Below are positions 11,020-20,269 of a stretch of 64,000 bases of DNA, one piece after another. Position 1 is the first letter of the stretch, and each line of letters starts with the position of its first letter. The notes below the pieces were generated by a model. That model saw only the letters and a program-made list of their open reading frames with translations, did not search any database and was not told the DNA's origin. The stretch covers positions 1,488,001-1,552,000 of the forward strand of contig NZ_CP090977.1 in assembly GCF_021513255.1 (NCBI RefSeq). Direction: 5' to 3'. A program made the position numbers and the translations under genes. This DNA is from Planococcus sp. 107-1. GTDB lineage: Bacteria; Bacillota; Bacilli; Bacillales_A; Planococcaceae.

Positions 11020-11053
11020 GACGGAATTGATTGCTGATTCCGTCTTTTTCTTT
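11020..11053 (+). terminator. Intrinsic terminator after yrzB
   Basis: An 8-bp perfect stem (GACGGAAT with ATTCCGTC) is followed by TTTTTCTTTT. It closes the alaS-yrzL-ruvX-yrzB unit. Confidence 0.85.
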
Positions 11054-11225
11054 TGCAGCGACTTCTGTATACTGATAGAGAGAAACTTTTAGACATGGAA
11101 CTTCTTCATTCCTGCTGCGTTTCAATAGTATGGAACTAATGATAGTGGCCAGTGATTTTCTGCTTGAACGGGCAGAGTCTTGCTGGCCATTAAAATGGAT
11201 TGAAGAAAAAGCTAAGGGGGGACCC

Positions 11226-12349
11226 ATGGACAAGCCGTCAAAGAAACAAGTCATGTTCGAACGGATGAGCGAAAAGAAAAAAGAAACGAAGGTCGTCCGC
11301 CGAATCGTGGCGATTATTGCGCTGGTATTGCTGCTTATTGTCGGGGTCGCTGGATTCCTGACGTATAATTACGTGACAGGTGCATTAGCACCGGTCGATC
11401 CGGATTCTGAAAAAGTGATCGAAGTTGAAGTGCCGATCGGTTCAAATCTAGACAGCATTGCGGAATTGCTTGAAGAAAAAGGGTTGATTGAAGATGCACG
11501 GATTTATAAATATTACGTGAAATTCAATAATCATTCTGATTTCCAAGCGGGAACCTACGGGTTGCTGCCGTCGATGACGTTGGATGAAATCACCGAAAGC
11601 TTAAAAACGGGTAAAGTCTACCGCGAACCGTTGTTTTCAATCACTGTCCCAGAAGGGCTCACGCTCGAAGAAATTGCAACGCGGTCATTGAAGAAAAAAC
11701 CGATTATACAGCTGAGGAATTTATGGCGCGTGTAACGGATGAAGCTTATATCGACCAATTGATGAATGAGTATCCTACGCTGTTGACAGAAGAAATCAAA
11801 GGCGAAAATATCAAGTTTGCACTGGAAGGCTATTTATTCCCTGCGACCTATCCGTTTTATGAAGAAGATCCATCCTTGGAGCTGATCATTAAACAAATGT
11901 TGGATGCCACAAACTCAGTTGTCTCCCAATATCAGACGGTACTAGAAGAAATGGAAAAGACGCCGCACTGGCTTTTGACTTTCGCTTCCCTTCTTGAGGA
12001 AGAAGCGACAGCCCAGGCAGATCGCGAGACGATTGCAAGTGTCTTCTACAATCGCTTGAACGATGATATGCCGCTGCAGACAGATCCGACCGTCATTTAC
12101 GCGATGGGTGAACACAAAGAACGTCTGTTCAATAAGGATTATGAATTCGAAGATCCTTACAGCACCTATCAGAACAAAGGCTTGCCGCCGGGGCCGATTG
12201 CTGGAGCAGGAGCTTCATCGATCGAGGCTGTATTAGATCCTGCAACGACCGAATACTATTATTTCTTAGCCGATTCAGATGGAGTCAACCATTTTGCTAA
12301 GACATATGACGAACATTTGAAGAATCAGGCCGAATACATCGGCAACTGA
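11226..12349 (+). CDS. mltG: Endolytic murein transglycosylase MltG (YceG-like), interrupted by one frameshift
   Basis: Membrane-anchored lytic transglycosylase that cuts nascent peptidoglycan strands and may set glycan length. One membrane helix follows the basic N-terminus (about residues 27-50). A LysM-like segment (VPIGSNLDSIAELLEEKGLI) precedes the YceG domain, with the catalytic glutamate in FASLLEEEA and the later GLPPGPIAGAG motif. The frame breaks at 11693-11694: one base is missing in ACGCGG|TC, and restoring it gives IATRVIEEKTDYTAEEFMARV. The restored protein has about 374 residues, family-like. A start at ATG 11226 is supported by GGGGGGA just upstream. Confidence 0.93.
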
Positions 12350-12356
12350 TGATGCG

Positions 12357-12391
12357 CAAGAAGGAAGCGACCTCGCATTCCTTCTTGTTTT
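12357..12391 (+). terminator. Intrinsic terminator after mltG
   Basis: A perfect 10-bp stem (CAAGAAGGAA with TTCCTTCTTG) is followed by TTTTAT. It lies between the mltG stop and the trmR ribosome site. Confidence 0.75.
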
Positions 12392-12438
12392 ATGTTATTA
12401 TAGGTAGTAATTTTTGCTGCGGTAAAAAGGAGCTATTA

Positions 12439-13059
12439 ATGATGGAACAACAGAAATTATTCGCTGCTTTGGCATTGGTCAGAATTTACGCAGAAGAGCA
12501 TCATGTGCCGATCATGGAAGAAACCGGAATCGATGAACTGCTGGCCTTATTAAAAAAGCAGCAGCCTCACCATATCCTGGAGATCGGTTCGGCAATCGGG
12601 TTTTCAGCCATTAAAATGGCTGCTGGAATGCCAGGATGCCATGTCGATACGATTGAGCGGGATGATACGCGCTACGAAAAGGCGGTTGAATTTATTTCAC
12701 TTGCTGGCTTAAGTGAGGCCATCCGCATTTTCCATGCAGACGCATTGGAAATGGATTTAGCGGAGCTAAAAACCTCTTATGACGCAATTTTTATCGATGC
12801 AGCCAAAGGGCAATATGAGAAGTTTTTTAATAAATATGAAAGCCTGTTGGCAGACAATGGCTTGATTTATTGTGATAATATGCATATGCACGGCATGGCT
12901 GGAATGGATATCTCGGAAATTCCGAGAAGAAAACGGACGATGATCCGAAATCTGAAAGCCTTCAAAGAACATATGATGAATCACCCCTCTTACGAAGCGG
13001 AATTGCTGCCGGTAGGAGACGGCATCATGATTTGCCGTAAAAAATCATTAAAAAAATAA
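12439..13059 (+). CDS. trmR: tRNA 5-hydroxyuridine methyltransferase TrmR (YrrM-type O-methyltransferase)
   Basis: SAM-dependent O-methyltransferase of the COMT-like family. In B. subtilis YrrM (TrmR) methylates 5-hydroxyuridine at wobble position 34 to 5-methoxyuridine. The SAM loop is [16 protein letters not shown]. Acidic metal and SAM positions follow ([26 protein letters not shown]). The protein has 206 residues. Two ATGs at 12439 and 12442 both fit the AAGGAG at 12427-12432. Upstream frame continuation runs through the mltG terminator and is not used. The yrrN-yrrO peptidase genes that follow in B. subtilis are absent. Confidence 0.9.
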   Translation: MMEQQKLFAALALVRIYAEEHHVPIMEETGIDELLALLKKQQPHHILEIGSAIGFSAIKMAAGMPGCHVDTIERDDTRYEKAVEFISLAGLSEAIRIFHADALEMDLAELKTSYDAIFIDAAKGQYEKFFNKYESLLADNGLIYCDNMHMHGMAGMDISEIPRRKRTMIRNLKAFKEHMMNHPSYEAELLPVGDGIMICRKKSLKK

Positions 13060-13084
13060 TATAGTTTGCAAGGAGCTTGGAAGT

Positions 13085-13708
13085 ATGTCTAAAAACCGTC
13101 CAGTCGTAATTGGAATTGCAGGAGGATCAGGCTCAGGCAAAACGAGCGTGACAAATTCCATTTATGAAGTATTCAAAGAAAATTCAGTAGTAGTGATCGA
13201 ACAAGATTATTATTACAAAGACCAAAGCCATTTGGCATTTGAGGAACGGCTGGAAACGAACTATGATCATCCATTGGCATTCGATACAGATTTGCTGATT
13301 GACCATATCAATGAATTATTAGCTAGAAAACCGATAGAAAAACCTATCTATAACTATGCCTTACATACCCGTGCTGAAGAGACGGTCGTGATTGAACCGA
13401 AAGATGTCATCATTTTAGAAGGCATTCTTGTGCTTGAAGACCAACGCCTCCGTGATTTGATGGATATTAAGCTATTTGTTGATACCGATGCCGATTTACG
13501 AATTATCCGCCGCCTGCTGCGTGATATCAACGAACGGGGACGGACAATCGATTCTGTCATCGAGCAGTATTTGACCGTTGTGCGTCCGATGCACAATCAA
13601 TTTATCGAGCCGACAAAGCGCTATGCAGATGTGATTATCCCTGAAGGCGGGCAGAACGAAGTCGCAATTGACTTGATGGTTACAAAAATTAAAACAATTC
13701 TTGAATAG
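13085..13708 (+). CDS. udk: Uridine kinase
   Basis: Phosphorylates uridine and cytidine to UMP and CMP in pyrimidine salvage. The P-loop GGSGSGKT is at residues 13-20. The conserved [12 protein letters not shown] and NYDHPLAFD substrate-binding stretches follow, with the lid region [22 protein letters not shown]. The 207-residue length is usual. AAGGAG lies upstream of the ATG. It sits between trmR and greA, as in B. subtilis apart from the missing peptidase genes. Confidence 0.97.
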   Translation: MSKNRPVVIGIAGGSGSGKTSVTNSIYEVFKENSVVVIEQDYYYKDQSHLAFEERLETNYDHPLAFDTDLLIDHINELLARKPIEKPIYNYALHTRAEETVVIEPKDVIILEGILVLEDQRLRDLMDIKLFVDTDADLRIIRRLLRDINERGRTIDSVIEQYLTVVRPMHNQFIEPTKRYADVIIPEGGQNEVAIDLMVTKIKTILE

Positions 13709-13785
13709 ATTGACAGTTTATAATATGATGATACGAGACTGACGGATAGGAATATCCAAAGTCAGCAGTTGAAGGAGTGGGAACA

Positions 13786-14262
13786 ATGGCGAACGAAAAA
13801 CAATTTCCGATGACAGCTGCAGGAAAGCAGAAGTTGGAAGAAGAACTGGATTTCTTAAAAACCGTAAAACGTAAAGAAGTCGTTGAACGGATTAAAATAG
13901 CACGCAGTTTCGGAGATCTTTCCGAGAACTCTGAGTACGATTCGGCTAAAGAAGACCAGGCATTTGTAGAAGGCCGAATTTCAACATTAGAATCGATGAT
14001 CCGCAACGCGGTAATCATCAATGAAAACGAACTGAACAAGGATATTGTCCGTTTAGGGACAACGGTTACTTTCGTAGAAGTTCCGGATGGCGATGAAGAA
14101 TCGTACACAATCGTCGGATCAGCGGAAGCAGATCCGTTGGAAGGGCGAATTTCAAATGACTCGCCTATCGCAAAAAGTATGATCGGCCGGACAATCGGTG
14201 AGAATGTGAAAGTATTGACGCCAGGCGGCGAAATGGAAATTAAAATCGTTTCAATTACCTAA
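13786..14262 (+). CDS. greA: Transcription elongation factor GreA
   Basis: Rescues backtracked RNA polymerase by stimulating transcript cleavage. The protein has 158 residues. The N-terminal coiled coil carries the acidic tip ([21 protein letters not shown]), and the FKBP-like C-domain includes [22 protein letters not shown]. The ATG at 13786 has AAGGAG at 13772-13777. A strong terminator follows. pbpI (yrrR), which lies downstream of greA in B. subtilis, is missing. Confidence 0.97.
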   Translation: MANEKQFPMTAAGKQKLEEELDFLKTVKRKEVVERIKIARSFGDLSENSEYDSAKEDQAFVEGRISTLESMIRNAVIINENELNKDIVRLGTTVTFVEVPDGDEESYTIVGSAEADPLEGRISNDSPIAKSMIGRTIGENVKVLTPGGEMEIKIVSIT

Positions 14263-14269
14263 TGCTTGG

Positions 14270-14297
14270 GGCCATTCTTAGTAAGAATGGCCGTTTT
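14270..14297 (+). terminator. Intrinsic terminator after greA
   Basis: A 10-bp stem (GGCCATTCTT with AAGAATGGCC) is followed by GTTTTTAT. Confidence 0.88.
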
Positions 14298-14317
14298 TAT
14301 TAAAAATTAATCGAAAA

Positions 14318-14343
14318 TGAAACATTCTTTTCGTCAAATCGTC
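14318..14343 (+). promoter_or_regulatory. ECF sigma-type promoter before yrrS
   Basis: TGAAAC (14318-14323) is followed after exactly 16 bases by CGTC (14340-14343). This is the layout of B. subtilis ECF promoters of the sigma-M/X/W group. It lies between the greA terminator and yrrS, about 50 bases before the ATG. The sigma factor involved is inference. Confidence 0.55.
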
Positions 14344-14394
14344 AAATTTGTTACAGCGCATTATGCTAAAATAATGTGAAGAGGAGGCAATTGA

Positions 14395-15110
14395 ATGTCG
14401 AATGAAGAAAAACCGTATCCTTCTCGTTTGAAAAAGAAAAATCGATCGAATTCCATTTTAAATATGATGATCGGTTTGGTATTTACATTAATCCTGATTA
14501 CAGGGGCTTTTATCTTCCTGGATAATGGAGAAGAAAATGCGGCGGAACCTGAAAAGGTGGAAATCGCATCAGATACTGAACAGCAAACGAGCGAAGAAGA
14601 TACGAATGCCACAGAAGACGAAACTGAAACAGATGAAACTACTGACACGGATACAGAAGCAGACTCAGAAACTGATGCAGCAACTGAAGACACAGAAGCG
14701 GAAGCAACTGAAGAAGACAGTGAAGCAGAAGAAACGGAAGAAGGCACTGTGACGGTTGGCGGAAAATCACGCGTGAGGAGTCAAATGATCCGATCGTTGA
14801 AGAAACTGTCATCAACACAAGCTGGGAACCAGTCGGCACATCTCAATCCGGAAATCACGTTTCGGTCTATGACAAAGGTTCAGTGGACTGGAATGAAAAA
14901 ATCAAAGCGATTTCTTATGCCACAGGTCTTGGTGAAGACAATATGTACATCATGATGATCAAAAACGGCGGTGGGCCACAAAAATCCATCGGCGTCGTAC
15001 AGTCGAAAGACCAATCCCAGAAATACCGCGTCCATCTGGAATGGGTTGACAGCGAAGGTTGGAAACCTGTTAAAATGGATGTATTAAAAACGCTTGATGG
15101 CGCCTATTAA
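14395..15110 (+). CDS. yrrS: YrrS-family (DUF1510) membrane protein, interrupted by one frameshift
   Basis: Single-pass membrane protein of unknown role. A basic cytoplasmic N-terminus is followed by a helix at about residues 23-43 (MMIGLVFTLILITGAFIFL). Next is a long Glu/Thr/Asp linker (about residues 48-118), then the DUF1510 domain ending LEWVDSEGWKPVKMDVL. The frame breaks between about 14768 and 14780. One base is missing near CACGCGTGAG, and restoring it reads EESNDPIVEETVINTSWEPVG as in relatives. The restored length is about 238 residues, close to B. subtilis YrrS. GAGGAGG precedes the ATG. It has its own ECF-type promoter and terminator. Confidence 0.85.
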
Positions 15111-15126
15111 TAAGGCGTCTTTTTTT
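15099..15126 (+). terminator. Intrinsic terminator overlapping the yrrS stop
   Basis: GGCGCCT pairs with AGGCGTC (one G-U pair) and is followed by seven T. The stem overlaps the last yrrS codons. Confidence 0.75.
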
Positions 15127-15161
15127 ACGAAATGATTTGTGGATGAAAGGATGATCATAAA

Positions 15162-15865
15162 ATGAAGATTGGCGTAATCGGAGCAATGGAAGAAGAAGTG
15201 GAGCTGCTGCGGAGCAGTTTGGAAAATGCGGAGACGGAAACGATTGCAAATTGTGAATTCACTTCCGGTACCTATAAAGGCCAGGAAGTGGTTTTGCTTA
15301 AAAGCGGCATCGGCAAAGTGAATGCTGCGATGTCGACGACTCTTTTACTGCATCACTTCAAACCGGATATTGTCATCAATACGGGATCAGCAGGCGGATT
15401 TGATGAAGAATTGGAAGTTGGTGCGATTGTCATTTCGGATGAAGTCCGCCACCACGATGTAGATGTTACGATTTTCGGCTATGAAATGGGCCAGGTGCCT
15501 CAAATGCCGGCTGCTTTTACATCCAATGAGGAATTGGTCGAATTAGCGGTAAAAGCGGTAGAGGAGATCGGAGAGCACGCTCACGCTGTTGGCTTGATTG
15601 CAACAGGTGATTCGTTCATGAATGACCCAGAACGCGTAGCGAAAGTGCGGAATTTTTCCCGACAATGAAAGCTTCTGAAATGGAAGCGGCAGCCGTTGCC
15701 CAAGTTTGCTATCAATTCAACGTTGCTTTTGTCGTCATCCGTGCCCTGTCCGACATTGCCGGCAAAGAATCGAATATCTCTTTTGACGAATTCCTTCCGG
15801 TAGCGGCCAAACATTCGACGCAAATCGTCCTTCATGTAATCGAGCGCCTTGCAGACCGAATTTAG
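15162..15865 (+). CDS. mtnN: 5'-methylthioadenosine/S-adenosylhomocysteine nucleosidase, interrupted by one frameshift
   Basis: Hydrolyses methylthioadenosine and S-adenosylhomocysteine to adenine plus the thiosugar, feeding methionine recycling and removing inhibitors of methyltransferases. [16 protein letters not shown] carries the N-terminal catalytic glutamate, [20 protein letters not shown] the nucleoside site, and [11 protein letters not shown] the catalytic aspartate. The frame breaks in the T-run at 15653-15657. Adding one T gives [21 protein letters not shown], and the restored protein has about 234 residues, normal for the family. The mccA-mccB genes that follow mtnN in B. subtilis are not here; pssA follows on the other strand. 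Confidence 0.94.
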
Positions 15866-15886
15866 TTTGAATAGATAGGCAAAAAG

Positions 15887-15928
15887 AAAAAGCTGGAGGC
15901 GTTTTTCACAACGCTTCCAGCTTTTAAA
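15887..15928. terminator. Bidirectional terminator between mtnN and pssA
   Basis: A long stem (AAAGCTGGAGGCGT with ACGCTTCCAGCTTT, one G-U pair) is flanked by A-rich and T-rich ends, so it can stop transcription from both convergent genes. Confidence 0.85.
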
Positions 15929-16463
15929 CTTTTCTTAAGGTAAATGTGCTGATCATCAAGATGGCGCAGATAATGAAAAGAAACATGAATGCAACTGGCG
16001 GGAATACGGATATTCCGAAAAAGGATAAGGTGACAACTGTTCCGGCTGCTGTAATCGGCAAACCGACAAAATAGCCGTTCGATTCAGAGATATTGAAGCG
16101 GGCGAGCCTGAACGCGCCGCTGGCAATATAAATCACGGTGAAGACCATACCGGTTATGCCGAAATCCGTTAGCACCAATTCATAGATTAGAATCGCGGGC
16201 GCTACACCGAATGATATGATATCGCTCATTGAATCGAGCTGTTTGCCAAGTTCCGATTCCTGGTTGAACTTTCTTGCGACCATTCCATCAAAACGGTCCA
16301 AAAATGCAGCGATGAAAATAAAAAGTACACTATAGCTATAAAAGCCATTCAGCGAAGCCATTAAAGAAGCACCGCCAAATGCCATATTCCCAATGGTGAT
16401 CATATTTGCGGTTTGAGATCTCAGTTTTTTGATTGTGCTATCCATTCGTTCGATTATCAGCAA
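15924..16463 (-). CDS. pssA: CDP-diacylglycerol-serine O-phosphatidyltransferase
   Basis: Integral membrane enzyme that makes phosphatidylserine from CDP-diacylglycerol and serine. The CDP-alcohol phosphatidyltransferase motif is complete: D56-x2-D59-G60-x2-A63-R64, then G73-x3-D77-x3-D81. About five to six hydrophobic helices are visible in the 179 residues. The start is TTG, with AAGGAG nine bases upstream on the minus strand; an in-frame ATG lies six codons later. It is divergent from psd, the next enzyme of phosphatidylethanolamine synthesis, across a 247-base gap. In B. subtilis pssA and psd share one operon. Confidence 0.93.
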   Translation of the reverse strand: MLIIERMDSTIKKLRSQTANMITIGNMAFGGASLMASLNGFYSYSVLFIFIAAFLDRFDGMVARKFNQESELGKQLDSMSDIISFGVAPAILIYELVLTDFGITGMVFTVIYIASGAFRLARFNISESNGYFVGLPITAAGTVVTLSFFGISVFPPVAFMFLFIICAILMISTFTLRKV

Positions 16464-16710
16464 TGGAAAACACTCCTTTTTTGTCTAGTCTACAGCATAA
16501 GTGAAATACCAATGCTTGCGCTTTTATCAACGTACATTCTCATGGATTAAAGAGATGATGGATCATTCAGTATGGCATATTCCAGCCTGCAAACCAACTG
16601 AATCTAAAAAAATTTAGTGAGGATTGTATATTTATAGTATACTTATTCATTTCATTATACTGTGAAAGGCCAAAAAATGGTAGACTATTTTAAGCGATGG
16701 AGGTGTCCCT

Positions 16711-17484
16711 GTGAAGAAAAAACTTTATCAGCAATCAATTGAATTGACGAATGGCCCCATCACCTCTGGGCTGGTCAGGAAATTTGCTGAATCATCGATA
16801 AGCCGGAGATTCATTCCCGGCTATATTAAAACTTATAAAATTGATACAGCTGATATTGAAAACCCGCTCGAATCTTTCCCCACTTTGCATAATTTTTTCA
16901 TTCGTACGCTGAAACCGGAAAGCCGGCCAATTGCTTCCGCAGAGGTCGTTTCACCTGTTGATGCTAAAATCGAAATTACAGGGGATTTGCATGAAGGTAT
17001 TCAATTTCTTGTGAAAGACCAGCATTATTCTCTTTCGGATCTGCTCGGAAACAAAGAACTGGCGGATCGGTATCAGAATGGAAAGTACATCGTTCTCTAC
17101 CTTTCTCCGGCAGACTACCACCGAATACACAGTCCTGCAAACGGGATGGTCATCAAACAATACGTGCTTGGCAAAAAATCGTATCCGGTTAATGACTGGG
17201 GTCTGAGCTTCGGCAAATCGCCTCTAAGTGGAAATTATCGATTAATATCGGAACTTGAAACGGCATTTGGACACATGCTGTCAGTCAAAGTCGGCGCTAT
17301 GTTCGTAAATTCCATCCAATTGACGAATCTTACGGATAATTGGACAAAAGGAGACGAAGTCGGTTATTTCAGCTTCGGTTCTACTGTGGTGCTTTTCTTT
17401 GAAAAAGACAAGATTGAATTCAGCGATAATGTGAAATCTGGAAAACGTATCTATATGGGAGAAGCGCTCGCATATATGGTATAA
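16711..17484 (+). CDS. psd: Phosphatidylserine decarboxylase
   Basis: Converts phosphatidylserine to phosphatidylethanolamine at the membrane. It is made as a proenzyme that cleaves itself before the serine of a G-S-T motif to create a pyruvoyl group. Here the motif is FGSTVV with Ser at residue 224, so the small alpha chain would be about 34 residues. The conserved ADYHRIHSPANG and VNSIQLTN regions are present. The 257-residue length is typical for Bacillales. The start is GTG, with GGAGGTG upstream. The frame is intact. Confidence 0.94.
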   Translation: MKKKLYQQSIELTNGPITSGLVRKFAESSISRRFIPGYIKTYKIDTADIENPLESFPTLHNFFIRTLKPESRPIASAEVVSPVDAKIEITGDLHEGIQFLVKDQHYSLSDLLGNKELADRYQNGKYIVLYLSPADYHRIHSPANGMVIKQYVLGKKSYPVNDWGLSFGKSPLSGNYRLISELETAFGHMLSVKVGAMFVNSIQLTNLTDNWTKGDEVGYFSFGSTVVLFFEKDKIEFSDNVKSGKRIYMGEALAYMV

Positions 17485-17523
17485 TCAATAGCATTAAGTT
17501 CGGAGAAACAGGAGTTGTTTGCA

Positions 17524-18045
17524 GTGTATCAATATTTTATACCAAGCCAATACGTGAGAAAAGTCTATGACATTTCGCCTGAGATGCTTTTAGAGCAGAA
17601 CGTAACGGGAATCATTACCGATTTGGACAATACTTTAGTGGAATGGGACCGGGCAGATGCTACGCCGATGCTGATTGATTGGCTGAAGGGCATGAAGGAT
17701 GCCGGCATCCAAGTAGTGATTGTTTCCAATAATAATGAACTTCGCGTGAAGTCTTTTGCAGATCCGCTCGGCATCCCATTTATTTTCCAGGCTAGAAAGC
17801 CGATGGGACGCGCTTTCCGTAAAGCATTGGCAATCATGCATGTGAAGCGTGAAAATGTCGTGGTGATTGGAGACCAGATGCTGACCGATATTTTTGGCGG
17901 CAATTTGAACAAATTCCATACCATTCTTGTACTGCCGGTCGCGCAGTCGGATGGTTTCTTTACGCGTTTTAACCGCATGGTCGAACGCCGCATCATGAAA
18001 AAATTAAAGCAAAAAGGTCAACTTACTTGGGAGGAAGAAAATTGA
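17524..18045 (+). CDS. yqeG: HAD-superfamily phosphatase YqeG
   Basis: HAD-fold hydrolase of the YqeG/PGPase type. Motif I is ITDLDNTLVEWD, motif II is VIVSNNNE, the motif III lysine lies in the ARKPMGRAF stretch, and motif IV is VVIGDQMLTDIFGG. The family includes eukaryotic and cyanobacterial phosphatidylglycerolphosphate phosphatases; the Bacillales member's substrate is not certain from sequence. The preferred start is GTG at 17524, with AGGAG upstream. The stop overlaps the TTG start of yqeH, which suggests coupling. Confidence 0.9.
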   Translation: MYQYFIPSQYVRKVYDISPEMLLEQNVTGIITDLDNTLVEWDRADATPMLIDWLKGMKDAGIQVVIVSNNNELRVKSFADPLGIPFIFQARKPMGRAFRKALAIMHVKRENVVVIGDQMLTDIFGGNLNKFHTILVLPVAQSDGFFTRFNRMVERRIMKKLKQKGQLTWEEEN

Positions 18046-19145
18046 ACGAAATGCCTACATGCATCGGATGCGGAGCGCAAATCCAGACAGATCGCCCCGG
18101 CGAACTTGGATATGCTCCTGTGTCATCTTTAGATAAAGAAGAAATTATTTGCCAACGCTGTTTCCGTCTGAAAAATTACAACGAACTGCAGCCGGTTTCA
18201 TTGACGGATGATGATTTCCTGAAAATCCTAAATGGACTTGGGGAACGCAAAGGACTGATTGTTAAAATCGTCGATATCTTTGACTTTAATGGCAGCTGGC
18301 TGCCGGGCCTCCACCGTTTTGTCGGCAACAACGACATCCTGTTGATTGCCAATAAAGCGGATTTATTGCCGAAATCAGTCAAACAGCAAAAGCTCATCAA
18401 CTGGATGAAGCAAGAAGCGAAAAAACTTGGCTTGAAGCCGATTGACGTATTGACAGTCAGTGCCCATAAAGGCACGGGCGTGGAAGAAGCGATGGCGCTG
18501 ATCGACAAATACCGTAAAGGCCAGGACGTTTACGTTGTCGGCTCTACAAATGTCGGGAAATCGACGTTCATCAACCGCATCATCAAACAGGCGACCGGAC
18601 AGTCCGATATTATCACGACTTCCCATTTCCCGGGAACGACACTGGATATTATTGAAATTCCGCTTGATGATAAACGTTCCCTATACGATACACCGGGGAT
18701 CATCAACCACCATCAGCTTGCGCATTATTTGAATCCGGCTGATTTGAAAATGATCATGCCGAAAAAAGAGCTGAAGCCGCGCGTTTTCCAATTGAATGCG
18801 GAACAAACGCTTTATATCGGCGGCCTTGCCCGTTTTGACTTTATCAAGGGGGACCGGTCTTCGTTTACTGTCCACGTAGCCAATGATCTTGGGATTCACC
18901 GGACAAAACTGGAAAATGCAGACGCTTTGTATGAACAGCACCTCGGCGATATGCTTTCTCCGCCGTCTGCTGAATACAAAGAAGATTTCCCGGAGTTAGT
19001 GCGCCACGAATTCCGGGTAAAAGACAGTAAAACAGATATCGTATTTTCAGGCCTCGGATGGATTACCGTCCAGCATCCGAATGTGGTTATCGCTGCCTAT
19101 GCGCCAAAAGGCGTCGAAGTGATTTTGCGCCCATCGTTGATCTAG
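18042..19145 (+). CDS. yqeH: Ribosome biogenesis GTPase YqeH
   Basis: Circularly permuted GTPase needed for 30S subunit assembly. An N-terminal zinc finger (CIGC at residues 6-9, then CQRC) precedes the permuted order of GTPase motifs: G4 (IANKADLLPK), G5 (SAHKG), G1 (GSTNVGKSTF), then G3 (DTPGI). The C-terminal RNA-binding domain ends with YAPKGVEVILRPSLI. The protein has 367 residues, and B. subtilis YqeH has 366. The TTG at 18042 has GGAGG at 18029-18033 eight bases upstream; the ATG three codons later is an alternative. Confidence 0.95.
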   Translation: MNEMPTCIGCGAQIQTDRPGELGYAPVSSLDKEEIICQRCFRLKNYNELQPVSLTDDDFLKILNGLGERKGLIVKIVDIFDFNGSWLPGLHRFVGNNDILLIANKADLLPKSVKQQKLINWMKQEAKKLGLKPIDVLTVSAHKGTGVEEAMALIDKYRKGQDVYVVGSTNVGKSTFINRIIKQATGQSDIITTSHFPGTTLDIIEIPLDDKRSLYDTPGIINHHQLAHYLNPADLKMIMPKKELKPRVFQLNAEQTLYIGGLARFDFIKGDRSSFTVHVANDLGIHRTKLENADALYEQHLGDMLSPPSAEYKEDFPELVRHEFRVKDSKTDIVFSGLGWITVQHPNVVIAAYAPKGVEVILRPSLI

Positions 19146-19155
19146 GAGGATTCTA

Positions 19156-19983
19156 ATGAAGAAATGGTATGCCGTAATAGGAGATCCGATCGGCCATTCA
19201 CTATCGCCTTATATGCACGATTTGTGGATGGATGAACACGGAGTTGATGCCAGCTATATCCCGGTCCATGTAAAACCAGCGCGATTAAAAGAATCATTCG
19301 ATGCTTTGAAGACGCTTGGAGTGGGTGGATTCAATATCACTTTGCCGCATAAGCAGACAATCGTTCCTTATTTGGATGATTTGGATGAAACGGCTGTTAT
19401 TATGGATGCTGTCAATACAGTGACATTCGATGGCCAAAAATATAAAGGCTGGAATACGGATGGGGACGGATTTGTCCGTTCGCTCATGTCCGAGCCGATT
19501 ACATTAAATGAAAAAGTGCTGATCATTGGGGCAGGAGGAGCGGCTCGAGGCATTGCTTTTGCTTTGAAGCGAGCTCGCTTCCAGGATGTCACGATTGCCA
19601 ACCGGACTTTTCAGCGTGCTGAAGAACTGGCAGCAGCTACGGGAAGTGCACCGATTACATTGAAGGATGCAGAGGATTCATTAGGGGATTTTAGCATCAT
19701 CATCCAGACGACTTCGGTCGGGCTTGCGGAAGATGAAGCCTTGCCGCTATCTCTGGATTCGGTTCAACCGGGAGCATTGGTAGCGGATATTATTTATACG
19801 CCGCTCGAAACCCGGTTTCTAAAAGCGGCAAAAGAGAAAAACTGTACGATTTTGAATGGCGTCGGCATGTTTGTCTATCAAGGCGCCATCGCATTTGAAA
19901 AATGGACAGGGATTAGCCCGGACACAGAAAAAATGATCAAAATCATCACGGATAAACTAGGAGGAAATTATGTTAACAGGTAA
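19156..19983 (+). CDS. aroE: Shikimate dehydrogenase
   Basis: NADPH-dependent reduction of 3-dehydroshikimate to shikimate in aromatic amino acid synthesis. The substrate site contains HSLSPYMH and the catalytic lysine motif NITLPHK. The Rossmann loop is IIGAGGAARGI, and NADP preference is supported by ANRTFQRA. The protein has 275 residues. ATG follows AGGAGG. The gene overlaps the next one by 14 bases, within a compact run of coupled genes. Confidence 0.96.
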   Translation: MKKWYAVIGDPIGHSLSPYMHDLWMDEHGVDASYIPVHVKPARLKESFDALKTLGVGGFNITLPHKQTIVPYLDDLDETAVIMDAVNTVTFDGQKYKGWNTDGDGFVRSLMSEPITLNEKVLIIGAGGAARGIAFALKRARFQDVTIANRTFQRAEELAAATGSAPITLKDAEDSLGDFSIIIQTTSVGLAEDEALPLSLDSVQPGALVADIIYTPLETRFLKAAKEKNCTILNGVGMFVYQGAIAFEKWTGISPDTEKMIKIITDKLGGNYVNR

Positions 19984-20269
19984 ACAAAAACGCTTTTTAA
20001 GAAGCGAAGCCCATCATTTAGACCCTATTTTCCAAGTCGGCAAAGCAGGCGTCAGCGGAACGATGCTGCGCCAGATCGAAGAAGCATTGGAAGCAAGAGA
20101 ATTAGTGAAAATCAGCATCTTGCAAAACAACGAAGACGATAAGCATGATGTTGCGAACCAGCTGGCTGAAGGCACTTATGCGGAGTTGGTCCAATTAATC
20201 GGCCATACAGTTGTCCTTTACAAACCATCAGTCAATAAAAAACGGATCGAGCTGCCGGTGAGCAGATGA
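19970..20269 (+). CDS. yhbY: RNA-binding CRM-domain protein YhbY (YqeI)
   Basis: Single CRM/YhbY RNA-binding domain (99 residues) associated with pre-50S ribosomal particles in E. coli. Family features are LTGKQKRFLRSEAHHLDPIFQVGKAGVS and the later HTVVLYK. It overlaps the end of aroE and touches nadD (ATGA at 20266-20269). AGGAGG, encoded in aroE, precedes the ATG. Confidence 0.93.
   Translation: MLTGKQKRFLRSEAHHLDPIFQVGKAGVSGTMLRQIEEALEARELVKISILQNNEDDKHDVANQLAEGTYAELVQLIGHTVVLYKPSVNKKRIELPVSR

Noticed and set aside
12349-12438. Longer trmR reading through the mltG terminator
   Set aside because: The extension covers a 10-bp hairpin with T-run and lacks a ribosome site; homology begins at 12439-12442.
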